Of a stretch of DNA of 64,000 bases, positions 43,450 through 55,118 are shown one piece after another. This stretch comes from Prorocentrum cordatum. Its lineage: Eukaryota > Sar > Dinophyceae > Prorocentrales > Prorocentraceae. Positions within the stretch are counted from its first letter, which is position 1. Each line of letters begins with the position of its first letter. The stretch is taken from positions 204,875 through 268,874 of the forward strand of contig CAUYUJ010007225.1 in NCBI GenBank assembly GCA_963575745.1. The letters are read 5' to 3'. The position numbers and the translations under genes were made by a program. Below the pieces are notes generated by a model. The model saw only the letters and a list, made by a program, of their open reading frames with translations, searched no databases and had not been told where the DNA came from.

Positions 43450-44680
43450 GGGTCACTACCGGTTCGAACCCGCCCCCCCCTCCAGAAAACCGGGGGGGGG
43501 GTCGCTACCGGTTCGATCCCCCCCCCTCCAGAAAACCGGGGGGGGTCACTACCGGCTCGACCCCCCCTCCCCCACTCACCGCCAGCAAACGACTCCCGGG
43601 TCCCCACCACCGTCCGCACCACATCCCCCATTGATGTTCCCAGCGCCACTGTCCCCACCACCATTGTCCCCACCGTCCCCACCTCAGTCCCCACTGTCCC
43701 CACCAGTGCCCCACCACTGTCGCAGTGTTCCCAGTCCCCACCACTGTTCCCACCACGGTCCTACTTTCCCTTCTTTCCCCACGGTCCCCACCACTGTCCG
43801 ACTGTCCCCACTGTCCCCATTGTCCCACTGTCCCCGCCGCTGTCCCATTGAGTTGTCCCACTGTTCCCACAACTGTCCCAACTTTCCCCACCACTGTCCC
43901 CACTGCACCTCTGTCCCATTGTCCCACCGCCGTCCTCGCCACCGCCCTCACGAGTCCGCACGACCACTGTCCCCACCATTGTCCCACTGTCCCCACTGTT
44001 CCCGCCCCTGTCCCACTGTCCCCACACCACTGTCCCCACCACCCCCGTCCCCACCACTGTCCCACATTCCTACCACTGTCCCACTGCCCCCACTGTTCCC
44101 ACCATTGTCCCCGCTGTCCCCAACAGTGCCCCCACCAGTGTCTCACTGTCGCCACTCTCCCTACCTTTGTCCCACCACGGTCCCGCCCTCCCCGTTGTCC
44201 CCACTGGCCCCACCACTGTCCCACTGTCCCCACTGTTCCCACCACTGTCCCACTGTCCCCACTGTCCCCGCCACTGTCCCACTGTGCTGTCCCACTGTCC
44301 CCACTTTTCCCACCACTGCCCACTGTCCCCACTGTCCCCACCACCTCTGACCACTGTACTACTGTCCCACCACCGTCCTCACCACCGCCTTCACCACTGT
44401 CCCCACCACTACCGTCCCCACCACCCGCTGTCCCCTCACCACTGTCCGACTGTCCCACTGTCCCCACACCAATGTCTCCACCACCACCGTCCCCACCACT
44501 GTCCCAGTATCCCCACCACTGTCCAGCTGTCCCGAGGAGCAGGAATCGTTTGCCGGCGGCGAGGGGGGGGTGGGGGTTCGAACTGGCAGTGACCCTCCCC
44601 GTTTCATGATGGACTGGAGGGGAAGGGGGGGGGTTCGAACCGGTAGTGACCCTCCCTGGTTTTCGGGGGGGGGGGGGGCG
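43450..44680. mobile_element. Minisatellite framed by ~130-bp inverted repeats
   Basis: Left arm 43450-43600 ('gtcactaccggttcgaaccc', 'ctccagaaaaccgggggg', 'gccagcaaacgactcccggg'); right arm about 44535-44675 is its inverted copy ('ggaatcgtttgccggcgg', 'ggttcgaaccggtagtgacc', 'ctggttttcgggggg'). Between lie ~900 bp of imperfect 'ccccactgtcccaccactgt' units. All frames are repetitive. Confidence 0.8.
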
Positions 44681-44799
44681 TGTTGGGACCCCCCAGTGAC
44701 CCCCCCTGTTTTTCCGCCAGCAGCGGTAGAACACGCTCTTTCCTACGTGAAAAATGTCCCGCTGAAGAAATCGTTTTCCTCCTGGGTTCGGCCTTTCAC

Positions 44800-44970
44800 G
44801 ACCCCCACAACGCTCAAAGAGGCCCGAAGAGGCCCCCAAGACAGCCCAAGAAAGCCCCTAGTCGTCGAAAAGGCGCTCCAAGACGCCCAAAGTGGCCTCA
44901 AGACGGCCCAACAGGCCCCAAAGAAGCCCCAAGAGCGCTCCGAGAGGACCCAAGAGAGGGCCAAAAGAAA
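44800..44970. repeat. GGCC/CAAGA repeat block
   Basis: 'ggcccccaagacagcccaag' and related units. Confidence 0.75.
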
Positions 44971-45039
44971 CACAAATCATAGATTCCCAGCCATCCTGTG
45001 GTGTTGGGTCCTCGTTTTGAAAAGATAGCGCTCCGCGTC

Positions 45040-45250
45040 TCACTCTTCCTTCCTTCGCACCCTCCTCCCTCCTCCCGTCCTCATCATCATCCACATAATC
45101 GTCATCATCAGCGTCATCACCCCTCCTCCCATCATGATCATCGTCAGCAACATCATCATCACTATCATCATCGTCATCATCACCACGACTGTCATCATCA
45201 CTATCATCGTCATCATCATCGCCGTCAGCATCACAATCACCGCTCGCACG
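45040..45250. repeat. (ATC)n imperfect microsatellite
   Basis: 'catcatcatcactatcatca'-type run leading into the 90-bp array. Confidence 0.93.
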
Positions 45251-46155
45251 TTTCGTGGCCTCATAGGGAGCGCCACCCAAGGCCCCGATGACACCGTCCA
45301 CATGCGTCCGCCGCACCGATTTCGGCACACCTCTTACACGTTGCGTGGCCCCATCGGGAGCTCCACCCAAGGCGCCAGTGGCACCGTCCACATGCGTCCG
45401 CCACACCCATGTCGGCACACCCCTCACACGTTTCGTGGCCCCATAAGGGGGCTCCACCCAACCTCCGAGTGGCACCGTCCACATGCGTCCGCCACACCCA
45501 GATCGGCGCACCCTTCACACGTTTCGTGGCTCCATAGGGAGCCCCACCCAAGGCTCCAATGGCACCGTCCGCATGCGCCAGCCACATCCATTTCGGCACA
45601 TCCGTCGCACGTTTCGTGGCTCCATAGGGAGCCCCACCCAAGGCTCCAATGGCACCGTCCGCATGCGCCAGCCGCATCCATTTCGGCACATCCGTCGCAC
45701 GTTTCGTGGCCCCATGTGGAGCTCCACTGAAGACCCCAGTGGTACTGTCCACATGCGTCCACCACGCCGATTTCGGTACACCCCTTACACGTTTCATGGC
45801 CCCATAGGAGCTCCACCCAAGCCCCGAGTGGCACCGTCCACATGCGTCCGCCACACCCATGTCGGCACACCCCTCACACGTTTCGTGGCCCCGTAGGGAG
45901 CTCCACCCAAGGCCTCAGTGGCACCGTCCACATGCGTCCGCCAAACCCATGTCGGCACACCCCTCACACGTTTCGTGGCCCCATAAGGAGCTCCACCTAA
46001 GCCCCGAGTGGCACCGTCTACATGCGTCTGCCACACCGATTTCGGCACACCCCTCACTCGTTTCGTGGCCCCATAGGGAGCTCCACCCAAGGCCCCACTG
46101 GCACCGTCCAAGTGCGTCCGTCACGCCAATTTCGGCACACCCCTCACAGCCCCGA
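45250..46155 (-). repeat. 90-bp tandem array A (~10 units)
   Basis: 'cacgtttcgtggccccatag' recurs every ~90 bp (45248, 45339, 45430, 45520, 45610 and on). A unit also holds 'gagctccacccaaggcccca', 'gtggcaccgtccacatgcgt' and 'ccgccacacccatgtcggca'. As 90 is a multiple of 3, three or more frames on both strands stay open; the minus strand gives 30-aa repeats such as 'CEGCADMGVADACGRCHW'. No start, domain or context marks a gene. Confidence 0.93.
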
Positions 46156-46269
46156 GAAGGAGCTCCACCGAAGATGATACTCACGACTGCGGTGTTCACA
46201 GCTGCAGATGGTTGGGTCCTTTGCCAGGTTTTCTTTGCGTGTTTTTCGCGTTTTCGCGTTTTCAGGCTT

Positions 46270-46610
46270 CGGATGCTCCAAGATGGCCCCAGAAGCCCCC
46301 ACCACCGCCCCAAGACGGCTCGAGAGGCCCCCAAGAGGGCCCCAAGAAGGTCCAAGAGGGCCCCAAAACGCCCCCAGAGGACCCACGAGGGCTCCAAGAC
46401 GGTTTCAAGAGGGACTCAAGAGGGGGAGCAGTTCGAGCCTTCTGCCCCAAGAGGCTGCCAGGAGGCCCCAAGCGGCTCCCAAGAGAGTCCAGGAGGCCCC
46501 CTGGAGGCCCCTCAACGGCCCCAAAACTGCCCCCAAGAGGCCCCAACAGGCCCCCCAACGGCCCCCAAACTGCACCCGAGAGGCCCCGAGAAGCCACGAA
46601 CGCGCAAGCA
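46270..46610. repeat. GGCC/CAAGA repeat block with core island
   Basis: Preceded at about 46226-46275 by the island 'gtttttcgcgttttcgcgtt' / 'ttcaggcttcggatgctcca', the start seen also at 19371, 20190 and 60515. Confidence 0.85.
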
Positions 46611-46904
46611 AACGCCTGCGATGGCACAGTACGGGCTGGCGGAAAACAACGAATCGATCCGCCGCCCCTCCGGGTACGGCGTGTGAGATCCCCGCCGCGT
46701 GGTCTGCAACAATTCCTTTCCCTCCGTCCCCTTGCCCACGCACTCCTCGTATCAAGTCCCTTCTTTAGAGCCCTGGCAACCCCTCCTAGGCTCCTCCCCA
46801 GGCCTGCTCATTCCGCCGGTCCAAGGATCCAAGCTGAGGACTGGGTGTCCGCTGGCGGCCACTTTGCCCTCAACTCAAGCAGGCCTTCGCACGGGAGACT
46901 TCCT

Positions 46905-47400
46905 GAAACCCTAATGGGCACTCTTCGGAGCCTCTTGGAGCTCTCTTGGGTTCCTTTGGCCCCTCCTTGGGGCCCTCTGGGACCGTCTCGGACCCCTCCG
47001 AAGCCTTCTTCGGGGCATGCTCCGCCGAAAAATTCGCTGTTTCGGCCTCTTTGCGCCTCTTGCAGCATCTTGCGCCACTCTCGGGGCCTCTCCGGCCACG
47101 TTGGAATCTCTACACGGCCTCCTGGGCCGTCCTGAAGGTCTCCTGGACCCATCTTCGGCCGTCTGGCCGCCCTTTTGGAGCCTTCTTGGGCCGTTTTCGC
47201 CGCGCCCGGGGGGCCCATGCCTTCTGAGGCCTCAAAAACTCGTCGGAGTGCTCCATTCTGCCTCTCCGTATCTCTCTTGTTCGCTCCAGCATTTTGGACA
47301 CCTTCGGAAGCCTTTTTTGGCCGTCTTCCGAGCCTGTTCGGGCCCTTTTTAATGGCCTTCTTGGACCCTTCTCCGCGTCTTTTTCGACTCTCTGGGGCCG
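46905..47400. repeat. GGCC/CTTGG repeat block
   Basis: Opposite orientation to the preceding block ('cttggagctctcttgggttc', 'cttcttgggccgttttcgcc'). The long minus-strand frame across it is a repeat translation. Confidence 0.75.
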
Positions 47401-48419
47401 TCTTCGCCCCCTCGCCCAAACTCTGCGCCAAGGTGGAACAAGAGGCCGTCTCAGACCCCCCTCTCGCCCTCCGGTGCGCAAATTCAGGAGGGTTTCTGGA
47501 AACCCTCTGGGGCCGTCTTCGATCCCCGCCCCTCCCGCACTCTGGTATCTTTTCAACTCCCCTCCTTCTCTTCCGCCACGCCTCCCAAACTCCCCACGTT
47601 CCCCAAAAGCGCCGGCCGCCGGCCACTGGCAGCAGCACCACTACCACCACCACCACCCGCGCCCCTAGCGGCACAAGTGCCTGCCCGAACAGCTGCCAAA
47701 CCCAGAGTTTCTAGCTCCCCGCCACTTCCTGCGATCCTCCTTCCGCCTTGCGCGCCTCCATGGATTCGGCGTTAGCATCACAATTCTTAGTTCCATCTCT
47801 TGTCTGGCCACTCCAGAGACTCCTCCAAACACGCACACGTACATTGGATACCCCGCGCAAGGCGCAAGCACTCTCCATGCGCATTCTCAGCGGCTGCGTG
47901 CCGCTAGCGCAACCACTGCCTCCGACAAGTAAGCCGTGTCGCCTACAAGCCAGAATGGCTACACATCCACGACTAAGACCCGCCTTCGACCACGGCGCTG
48001 AAACGTGCAGTTGCATGGTGTCCAAGCCCTGCGATACTGAGCCATCCAGAGGGAATTCTACCAAAACCGACTCGCCTAAAACGTCGCAGACAAGCGAGCC
48101 CAATGAGGCCTGCAAAGGCTATGGGGCCTACCCCGATGAGGGCCGTCGCTTCAGAAGGCCCACAAGCCCCATGACCCAATGATGCCTGCAATGGCTACTG
48201 GGCCTCCCTGAAGAGAACAGCACGCTTCAGAAGGCCTCACAGCCGCACGAGCCCTGTGAGACATGCAATGGACACATGTCCAACCATGCCAGTCAGTGTG
48301 CAACAACTACCTGGCCTGCGGAGCCTCAAAGCCCCTTGAGCCCCCCAAAAGGAATTGTAGTACAAACGGCCCGCCTGAAATGACCAAGAACACCTCGCCC
48401 AATGAAATGCTCGCCCAAT
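47401..48419. repeat. Mixed region with ~80-bp repeats, no gene recognised
   Basis: 'atgacccaatgatgcctgca' / 'atggctactgggcctccctg' (48171-48240) repeats 'gcccaatgaggcctgcaaag' / 'gctatggggcctaccccgat' (48098-48150). A minus-strand frame 48115-47711 ('MQASLGSLVCDVLGESVLVE') is open for 134 codons but matches nothing I know. Confidence 0.4.
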
Positions 48420-49010
48420 GAAACGGCGTGATCAGCATTGGCGCCGTCATTGGCCGTACCGTCGTCGTTGTCATCATCGTCATCATCATCGCTATTACCA
48501 TCATCATGCGTACTGTTGTCGACGTCGCCATGGCACCGCGCCCACCCACCGACTCGCACTGTAGTGCCCGCTGGGAAGTGCCCACCGGTCAGCGCCACCA
48601 CGGCCGCGTCGGCCGCGCCAAACTAGCTGGCCGCTGTGCGCGCGAACGTGCGCGGGCTAGCGCGGCCGCAACTATGCACCAGCCAACGCCAAGCACTCGT
48701 CGCAATCGCTACTGCATGGATTTTGCAAACCAAGTTGCGGCTGGGTGGGTGCGATGATTGCGCGAGCACTGGAGTTGACAACTCCAAAGTATTCGAACGT
48801 AGAAGCACAACATACATTACTCCACGTATATTGCACTACAAAGGCCGCGCGCATACATTGCACAACGTAGATGGCACCGCATAGTTGAGCATCCGGGTAA
48901 GACCATAACTTGTACAACGTAGAATGCACAATATAGATCGGACCATATATATACACATAACATAACATAAGTATGTCGCGCCACGTATTTTGCACATGAA
49001 TGCATTGCAT
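48420..49010 (-). repeat. Inverted macrosatellite fragment
   Basis: GAT/ATC-rich part (48440-48540), leader region (48590-48760, 'ccaagttgcggctgggtggg') and ~22-bp repeats (48800-49000), in minus orientation. It is cut off at 48420 before the GC-rich repeats. Confidence 0.8.
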
Positions 49011-49114
49011 AGCGTCGATTACTAAAAGCACACTGCTTGGGGTCCAAGCTGGCTTATACGTTGTGCATCCCATGTGTTGTTATCTATGTGGTGCAATCTA
49101 TTCGGTGCGATTAT

Positions 49115-49245
49115 GCGAGGCCACGACGGGGCGGCGACGGCGACAACATAGCCGCCAGACCGCCAGACTGGCCCACACGACGGGAAGCGACGAGAAGCGA
49201 CGGGGCAGCGACGGCGACAATATAGCCGCCCGACCGCCACACCAG
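49115..49245 (-). repeat. ~64-bp CGCC-rich repeat, antisense copies
   Basis: Two units of 'ggggcggcgacggcgacaac' / 'atagccgccagaccgcca', the reverse complement of the 39645-39845 repeat. Confidence 0.85.
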
Positions 49246-50096
49246 CCCAGTTCCTTAGGAAATAAGAACCCTCAAGCACAAGCGCTGCTTGGGGCAAGGG
49301 AATGCTACTCTGCTCTCTCTCCCGATCATGTCTTGGTTTGCCCTGGTCTCTTCTGCGCACTGCCTAGTCACACAGACAACCTGTGAACATCTCGTCATCC
49401 CTGCGTGTTTTTCTCTCGGGTCGTCTTCGGCCTGGTCTCCCTGTGCTTTCCGCTCGCACCGTCTTCGGCTGCCCCGAAAGGCGTTCTCGCTCGGCGCCTG
49501 CCGAAAGCGGGCTCCCCTCCCAAAACATCTTCCGTTGCGTTGTTTTTGTTTGTTTGTTTTGTTTTGCTTTCCTCCACCCTTCTTGTTTTCTTTTTCGGGA
49601 GCGGCAGAGAGGGGGTGACGAAGAGAGGGGGGGGGGGAGGTATTATTGCTCGAGGCAAATGCTGCGCACAGCTCGCAGGGCTACGCACGCGCGAATGCAA
49701 TCGGATATCATAGAAGCCCGCAGAACCAAAGCCAGCCCGCCATATTGCGGCCCAGTCGCAAGCAACGCGAATGCACGCCAATCGCAACACAACCAGAGGC
49801 CAGTCGCTGCGAACTAACTTCAAAACGCGCGGCCATCGAGGTCACGGGCCAGAATGCCGAGAAACCACGGGCCGCCACGGGACCATGGAGCCACGAGCCA
49901 CGGGGCGCTCGGAGCCACGGTGCAACGGAACGCAAGAACAACCAACATCTGCAACGCGGTAAGTTCGCATTGCGCCACTGGTGAAATGCGCCTGCCGACA
50001 GCGCGGGCACAACGATCTTACGCAGCGGCTGCAAACAAACGCTCTGGTTGTTTAGATTCGAAATTCCTCATGAACTGAATCATGATACGCACACCT
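49246..50096. other. Unassigned sequence, no gene seen
   Basis: About 850 bp with no clear tandem repeat and only overlapping short frames. Confidence 0.35.
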
Positions 50097-50104
50097 CCCT
50101 AGTC

Positions 50105-50294
50105 TTATTTCGGGCGTGTCCCCCTACAGGGGGATTGTCGACGACAAATAAAAGATACAAACAATACCCCCAAAAGGTTAAACAATACTGAAAAAATAAT
50201 GCCTGGTCTATTTTTGGATTATTTTTGGATTATTTTTGGGGTATTTTTTATTCTTCGTCGAAAATCCCCCTGTAGGGGGACAGGCCCGACTTAA
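50105..50294. mobile_element. 190-bp MITE with ~47-bp terminal inverted repeats and an 8-bp target duplication
   Basis: CCCTAGTC occurs at 50097-50104 and 50295-50302. Between them the left end 'ttatttcgggcgtgtccccc' and the reverse complement of the right end 'ttaagtcgggcctgtccccc' match and continue as 'tacagggggattgtcgacga' versus 'tacagggggattttcgacga', then aataaaa. The terminal repeat has its own near-palindrome (ccccctacaggggg). The interior is AT-rich ('ttatttttggattatttttg'). It is too short to code for a transposase. An 8-bp duplication is typical of hAT-like elements, but the family is unassigned. Confidence 0.85.
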
Positions 50295-50302
50295 CCCTAG
50301 TC

Positions 50303-50689
50303 CTCACCCCCCTCTTGGCCGCTTCCGACTTTCTTCAGACTTTGGCTCCCTGGAGGGCTGGGCTCCTTCCCCGGGACCGGCTCTTCATCCCTAACCGCTT
50401 CTTGACGGTCCCGCTGCCTGGTGCCCGATGAGGACCCCCAGAGGCCGGAGACTGGCATAAACTTTTCGCCGCGAGTATGCTTCACAACGAGGGGATGTCT
50501 GGGCCTCGAACCTGGCGAAGAGCCCGGCCATGCCCAGCTGCGGCGGCGGCAGCCCTCGCCGGCGAGCGGGCAGGCCCGGGAGCCGCCGGGAGGTCCTGCC
50601 CTTCATTCTCCGCCAGTGTCCAGGGGGCACGGGCCCGACCCACCGGCGCGCCAGGGCGCTCGCGTCCCGCGCCGCCGAGGCCCCGCCGC

Positions 50690-50690
<1 letters not shown>
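50303..50690. other. Unassigned GC-rich sequence, no gene seen
   Basis: Overlapping frames on both strands continue into the trinucleotide tract and are not credible. Confidence 0.35.
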
Positions 50691-51190
<500 letters not shown>

Positions 51191-51265
51191 CCACACATGT
51201 TTCGTGGGGTTCTGGTTTTCTTCTCTGTCGCGTCGCACCCGCGTCACCTCACACACACCTCCCCT
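51191..51265 (+). repeat. Conserved leader of the 90-bp array B (copy 2)
   Basis: 'cacatgtttcgtggggttct' / 'gtcgcgtcgcacccgcgtca', matching 9076-9155. It is followed by (CACAGCA)n at 51268-51395 and the array. Confidence 0.85.
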
Positions 51266-51394
51266 CCCCCCACACACACAGCACAGCACAGCTCGCACAG
51301 CTCAGCACAGCTCAGCTCAGCACAGCACAGCTCAGCACGGCACAGCTCACCGCAGCACAGCACAGCACAGCACGGCAGAGCACAGCACAGCGGG

Positions 51395-53290
51395 TCGAAG
51401 AGCGTGGCAGGAGTGGCACTTTCTCGACACCACAGGGGGTGCGCAGAGGGTGGTCCCTCAGGGCGGCCTCTATCCGTGACACGCTCGCAGATCGTGGCAG
51501 GAGTGGCATTTTCTCGACACCACAGGGGGTGCGCAGAGGGTGGTCCCTCAGCGCGGCCTCTATCCGTGACACGCTCGCAGATCACGGCATTTTCTCGACA
51601 GGGGGTGCGCAGAGGGTGGTCCCTCAGCGCGGCCTCTATCCGTGACACGCTCGCAGATCGTGGCAGGAGTGGCACTTTCTCGACGCCGCAGGGGGTGCGC
51701 AGAGGGTGGTCCCTCAGTGCGGCCTCTATCCGTGACACGCTCGCAGATCGTGGCAGGAGTGGCACTTTCTCGACACCACAGAGGGTGCGCAAAAAGTGGT
51801 CCGTCAGCGCGGCCTCTATCCGTGACACGCTCGCAGATCGTTGCAGGAGTGGCACTTTCTCGACACCACAGGGGGTGCGCAGAGGGTGGTCCCTCAGCGC
51901 GGCCTCTATCCGTGACACGCTCGCAGATCGTGGCAGGAGTGGCACTTTCTCGACACCACAGGGGGTGCGCAGAGGGTGGTCCCTCAGCGCGGCCTCCTCG
52001 TCCCTCAGCGCGGCCTCTATCCGTGACACGCTCGCAGATCGTGGCAGGAATGGCACTTTCTCGACACCACAGGGGGTGCGCAAAGGGTGGTCCCTCAGCG
52101 CGGCCTCTATCCGTGACACGCTCGCAGATCGTGGCAGGAGTGGCACTTTCTCGACACCACGGGGGGTGCGCAAAAGGTGGTCCTTCAGCGCGGCCTCTAT
52201 CCGTGACACGCTCGCAGATCGTGGCAGGAATGGCACTTTCTCAACACCACAAGGCGTGCGCAAAAGGTGGTCCCTCAGCGCGGCCTCTATCCGTGACACG
52301 CTCGCAGATCGTGGCAAGAATGGCACTTTCTCGACACCACAAGGGGTGCGCAAAAAGTGGTCCCTCAGCGCGGCCTCTATCCGTGACACGCTCGCAGATC
52401 GTGGCAGGAGTGGCACTTTCTCGACACCACAGAGGGTGCGCAGAAAGTGGTCCGTCAGCGCGGCCTCTATCCGTGACACGCTCGCAGATCGTGGCAAGAG
52501 TGGCACTTTCTCGACACCACAAGGGGTGCGCAAAAGGTGGTCCCTCAGCGCGGCCTCTATCCGTGACACGCTCGCAAGTCGTGGCAAGAGTGGCACTTTC
52601 TCGACACCACAGGGGGTGCGCAGAAGGTGGTCCCTCAGCGCGGCCTCTAGCCGTGACACGCTCGCAGATCGTGGCAGGAGTGGCACTTTCTCAACGCCAC
52701 CAAGGGTGCGCAGAGGGTGGTCCCTCAGCGCGGCCTCTATCCGTGACACGCTCGCAGATCGTGGCAAGAATGGCACTTTCTCGACACCACGGGGGATGCG
52801 CAGAAAGTGGTCCCTCAGCGCGGCCTCTATCCGTGGCACGCTCGCAGATCGTGGCAGAAGTGGCACTTTCTCGACACCACAAGGGGTGCGCAGAAGGTGG
52901 CCCCTCAACGCGGCATCTATCCGTGACGCGCTCGCAGATCGTGGCGGGAGTGGCACTTTCTCGACAACACAGGGGGTGCGCAGATGGTGGTCCCTCAGCG
53001 CGGCCGCTATGCACGACGGTCGTCCATGGCATAGCAGGCGTGGCACTTTCTCGACAACACAGGGGGTGCGCAGGGGGTGGTCCCTCACCGCGGCCGCTAT
53101 GCACGACGGTCGTCCAGGGCATAGCAGGCGCGGTATTTTCTCGACACCATAGAGGCTGCGCAGGGGGTGGTCCCTCACCGCGGCCGCCATGCACGACGGT
53201 CGTCCAGGGCATAGCAGGCGTGGCACTTTCTCGACACCATAGAGGGTGCGCAGGGGGTGGTCCCTCACCGCGGCCGCTGGCTGGCTCGAA
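51395..53290 (+). repeat. 90-bp tandem array B (~21 units)
   Basis: 'tatccgtgacacgctcgcag' recurs at 51471, 51561 and about every 90 bp after a short unit. Units hold 'ggcactttctcgacaccaca', 'gggggtgcgcagagggtggt' and 'ccctcagcgcggcctctatc'. The last four units (from about 53010) change to 'gctatgcacgacggtcgtcc'. Frames of 570-675 codons stay open on both strands (for example 'RDTLADRGRSGTFSTPQGVR' repeats) because 90 is a multiple of 3. With several phases open at once I do not call a gene. The unit is related to the 79-bp unit at 9656-10860. Confidence 0.95.
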
Positions 53291-53520
53291 TCTGTCCTCG
53301 ATGGAGGATAGAAGGCTAGGAAGAGGGAGGAGGTTCAAGCAATATGGCGTTGGATGACACAGAGGGGAACATTCGCGACGAAGGCTGAGAACGCAGAATT
53401 GTGCATACATGGTAAACTTTAGCAAGCACATGAGATTTAAATTAAGCATGTGGGGTTCCTCGGTAGCGTAATTAACATACACCCTTCCCGACCCGATCTG
53501 CGACAAACCAGGGCCAATGC
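53291..53520. other. Spacer, no gene seen
   Basis: About 230 bp of mixed sequence between two arrays. Confidence 0.4.
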
Positions 53521-54100
53521 CAACATTCTCCCTCCCAGCCGCTTGCAATGAACAGTGCGAAGTGCATATTGCACCAAGAACTGGATCATGCGCCGACGCC
53601 CCGCGATCGCTCTGCACTGGTTTTCGACCAGGACGGCGGGGGGGACCAGCATACTGCCTGCGGTGTGCAATACAAGTACCCCCCGACCATCCATTGGAAC
53701 AAACACAATACAAGTTGCACTTTGCACCAACAGCTGGATCATGCGCGGGCTCCCAGCGATCACTTGGCAGTAGTTTTTGCAAGGGCAGCGGTGGGGCTGG
53801 CGTATCGCCAGCTGTGTGCAATGCCAGCGCTCCCCCTCCCATCCCTGGCAAACACATGATAACATTAAGTTCGCTTGGTATCAGCATCTGGATCAGGCGC
53901 GAGGCCCCGCGGTCACGTTGCATGGTTTTTGGCAGGGACGGCGGGGGGGGGGGCAGCATATTGCCCGCTGTGAGCAGGCCCACCACCCCTGTCAATAACA
54001 AATGCAACATGATTGCTGGTGCACACCCACACACACTACACAATGCTGGCAAACTCGCCGTCACTTTGCAGTGTGTTTTGAAAGGGATGGTGGTGGTTGG
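53521..54100 (+). repeat. ~153-bp tandem repeat (3-4 units)
   Basis: 'ctggatcatgcgc' or its variant falls at 53581, 53734 and 53888. Units also share 'cagcatactgcctgcggtgt'-like and 'ttttcgaccaggacggcggg'-like segments. Confidence 0.85.
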
Positions 54101-54399
54101 GAGGGTGTCGCCGTATTGCCCAACGTGGCGCACCTGGTGCGCGTGGCGCAACTGGCATGTGCGGCTCACCTCACGGGCGTCGCGCATCTGGCTGGGGTCT
54201 GCATTGGTTCCCGACGGTTGTCGATGGCGACCGCTGAAAATGCTAAGACTCGGGTGCTACTTATGTGTTGGGAGGGCTGGTGGGAGTGAGCGAGACAGCT
54301 TGCGGCGTTCCCGCTGGGAACCTGGCCCCTCCCCCTACCCCCTGCCTAGCTTTTTTTGGGGGTGGGGTGGGGTGGCCCGCGATGTGTCAGACGGCCCTT

Positions 54400-54965
54400 T
54401 TGGGCCCAAGGTGGCTCCAATATTGTACCCGACGCCCCAATGTGGCTCAAGATAGCGAGAGATGGTTCGTGATAGCTTCCTGCACACTTCCGAAGGCCCC
54501 AAGACGGCCACCAAACAGCTGCCGGCGGAGCCCCCTCCCCCAGGGAACTCCCAAAGGGCCAACACCCCCAAGCGTAACGACAACATAGGATCTGTGACTT
54601 CTCGCCTTTTCGCCTGTGGGCCTTTGCAAGGCCTTGGAATTGCCCAAAGATGGCCCCAGAGAGCCCCCAGAGGCCCCCAATAGGCCCCAAGAAGCACTCC
54701 AGGAAGGTGCTTTTCGGCATCCGAGGGGGGGGGACGTAGAACGGAACACCCGCCCCGAGGAACCCCGGGGCCCAAGATCGCCCCTAAGAAAGACCAGAAG
54801 ACCCCCCCCAGAGAGCCCAACGATAGCCCCAATATCTTCCAAGTAAGCCCCAGGAGGGCTCCGAAGTCCCGAGGTGGTCCCAAGAGGACCCTTGCAGGCC
54901 CCTGGAAAGACCCCACGATAGCCTCAAGAGTCCTCCGACAAGGCTCCCACAACAAAAGGTCCGCG
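54400..54965. repeat. GGCC/CAAGA repeat block
   Basis: 'ggccccaagacggccaccaa' and 'gaggcccccaataggcccca'. The local 'tgtggctcaagatagcg' resembles the spliced leader's end only by chance within the repeat. Confidence 0.85.
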
Positions 54966-55118
54966 AAGGCCTTCTCCTCCTCCTTCTCCTCCTCTCCCGC
55001 TCGTCCTCCACATCCCCCTTGTCCTCTTTCCCCTCCAACTTTTCCCTTCTCTTCTCCCTCCTCCTCCTCCTCCTCCTCCTGGTCCTCTTCCTGCTCCTCA
55101 TCGTTCTCCTCCTCCGCG
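54966..55118. repeat. (TCC)n microsatellite
   Basis: 'cctcctcctcctcctcctgg' and flanking CT-rich sequence. Confidence 0.95.

Noticed and set aside
43462-43480. 'ggttcgaaccc' as a tRNA T-arm
   Set aside because: No acceptor, D-arm or anticodon structure can be built around it; it recurs in the repeat arms.
43505-44839. 444-codon minus-strand Gly/Thr/Val-rich frame
   Set aside because: Translation of the CCCCACTGT minisatellite and its inverted-repeat arms.
46808-47674. 288-codon minus-strand frame
   Set aside because: Mostly GGCC repeat translation ('DGPRGPQGGAKGTQESSK'); no domain.
47945-47966. Spliced-leader-like 'gccagaatggctacac' on the minus strand
   Set aside because: Only about 14 of 21 positions match, with both ends wrong; within reach of chance.
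54430-54446. 'tgtggctcaag' resembling the end of the spliced leader
   Set aside because: Part of a GGCC/CAAGA repeat unit; the 5' half does not match.
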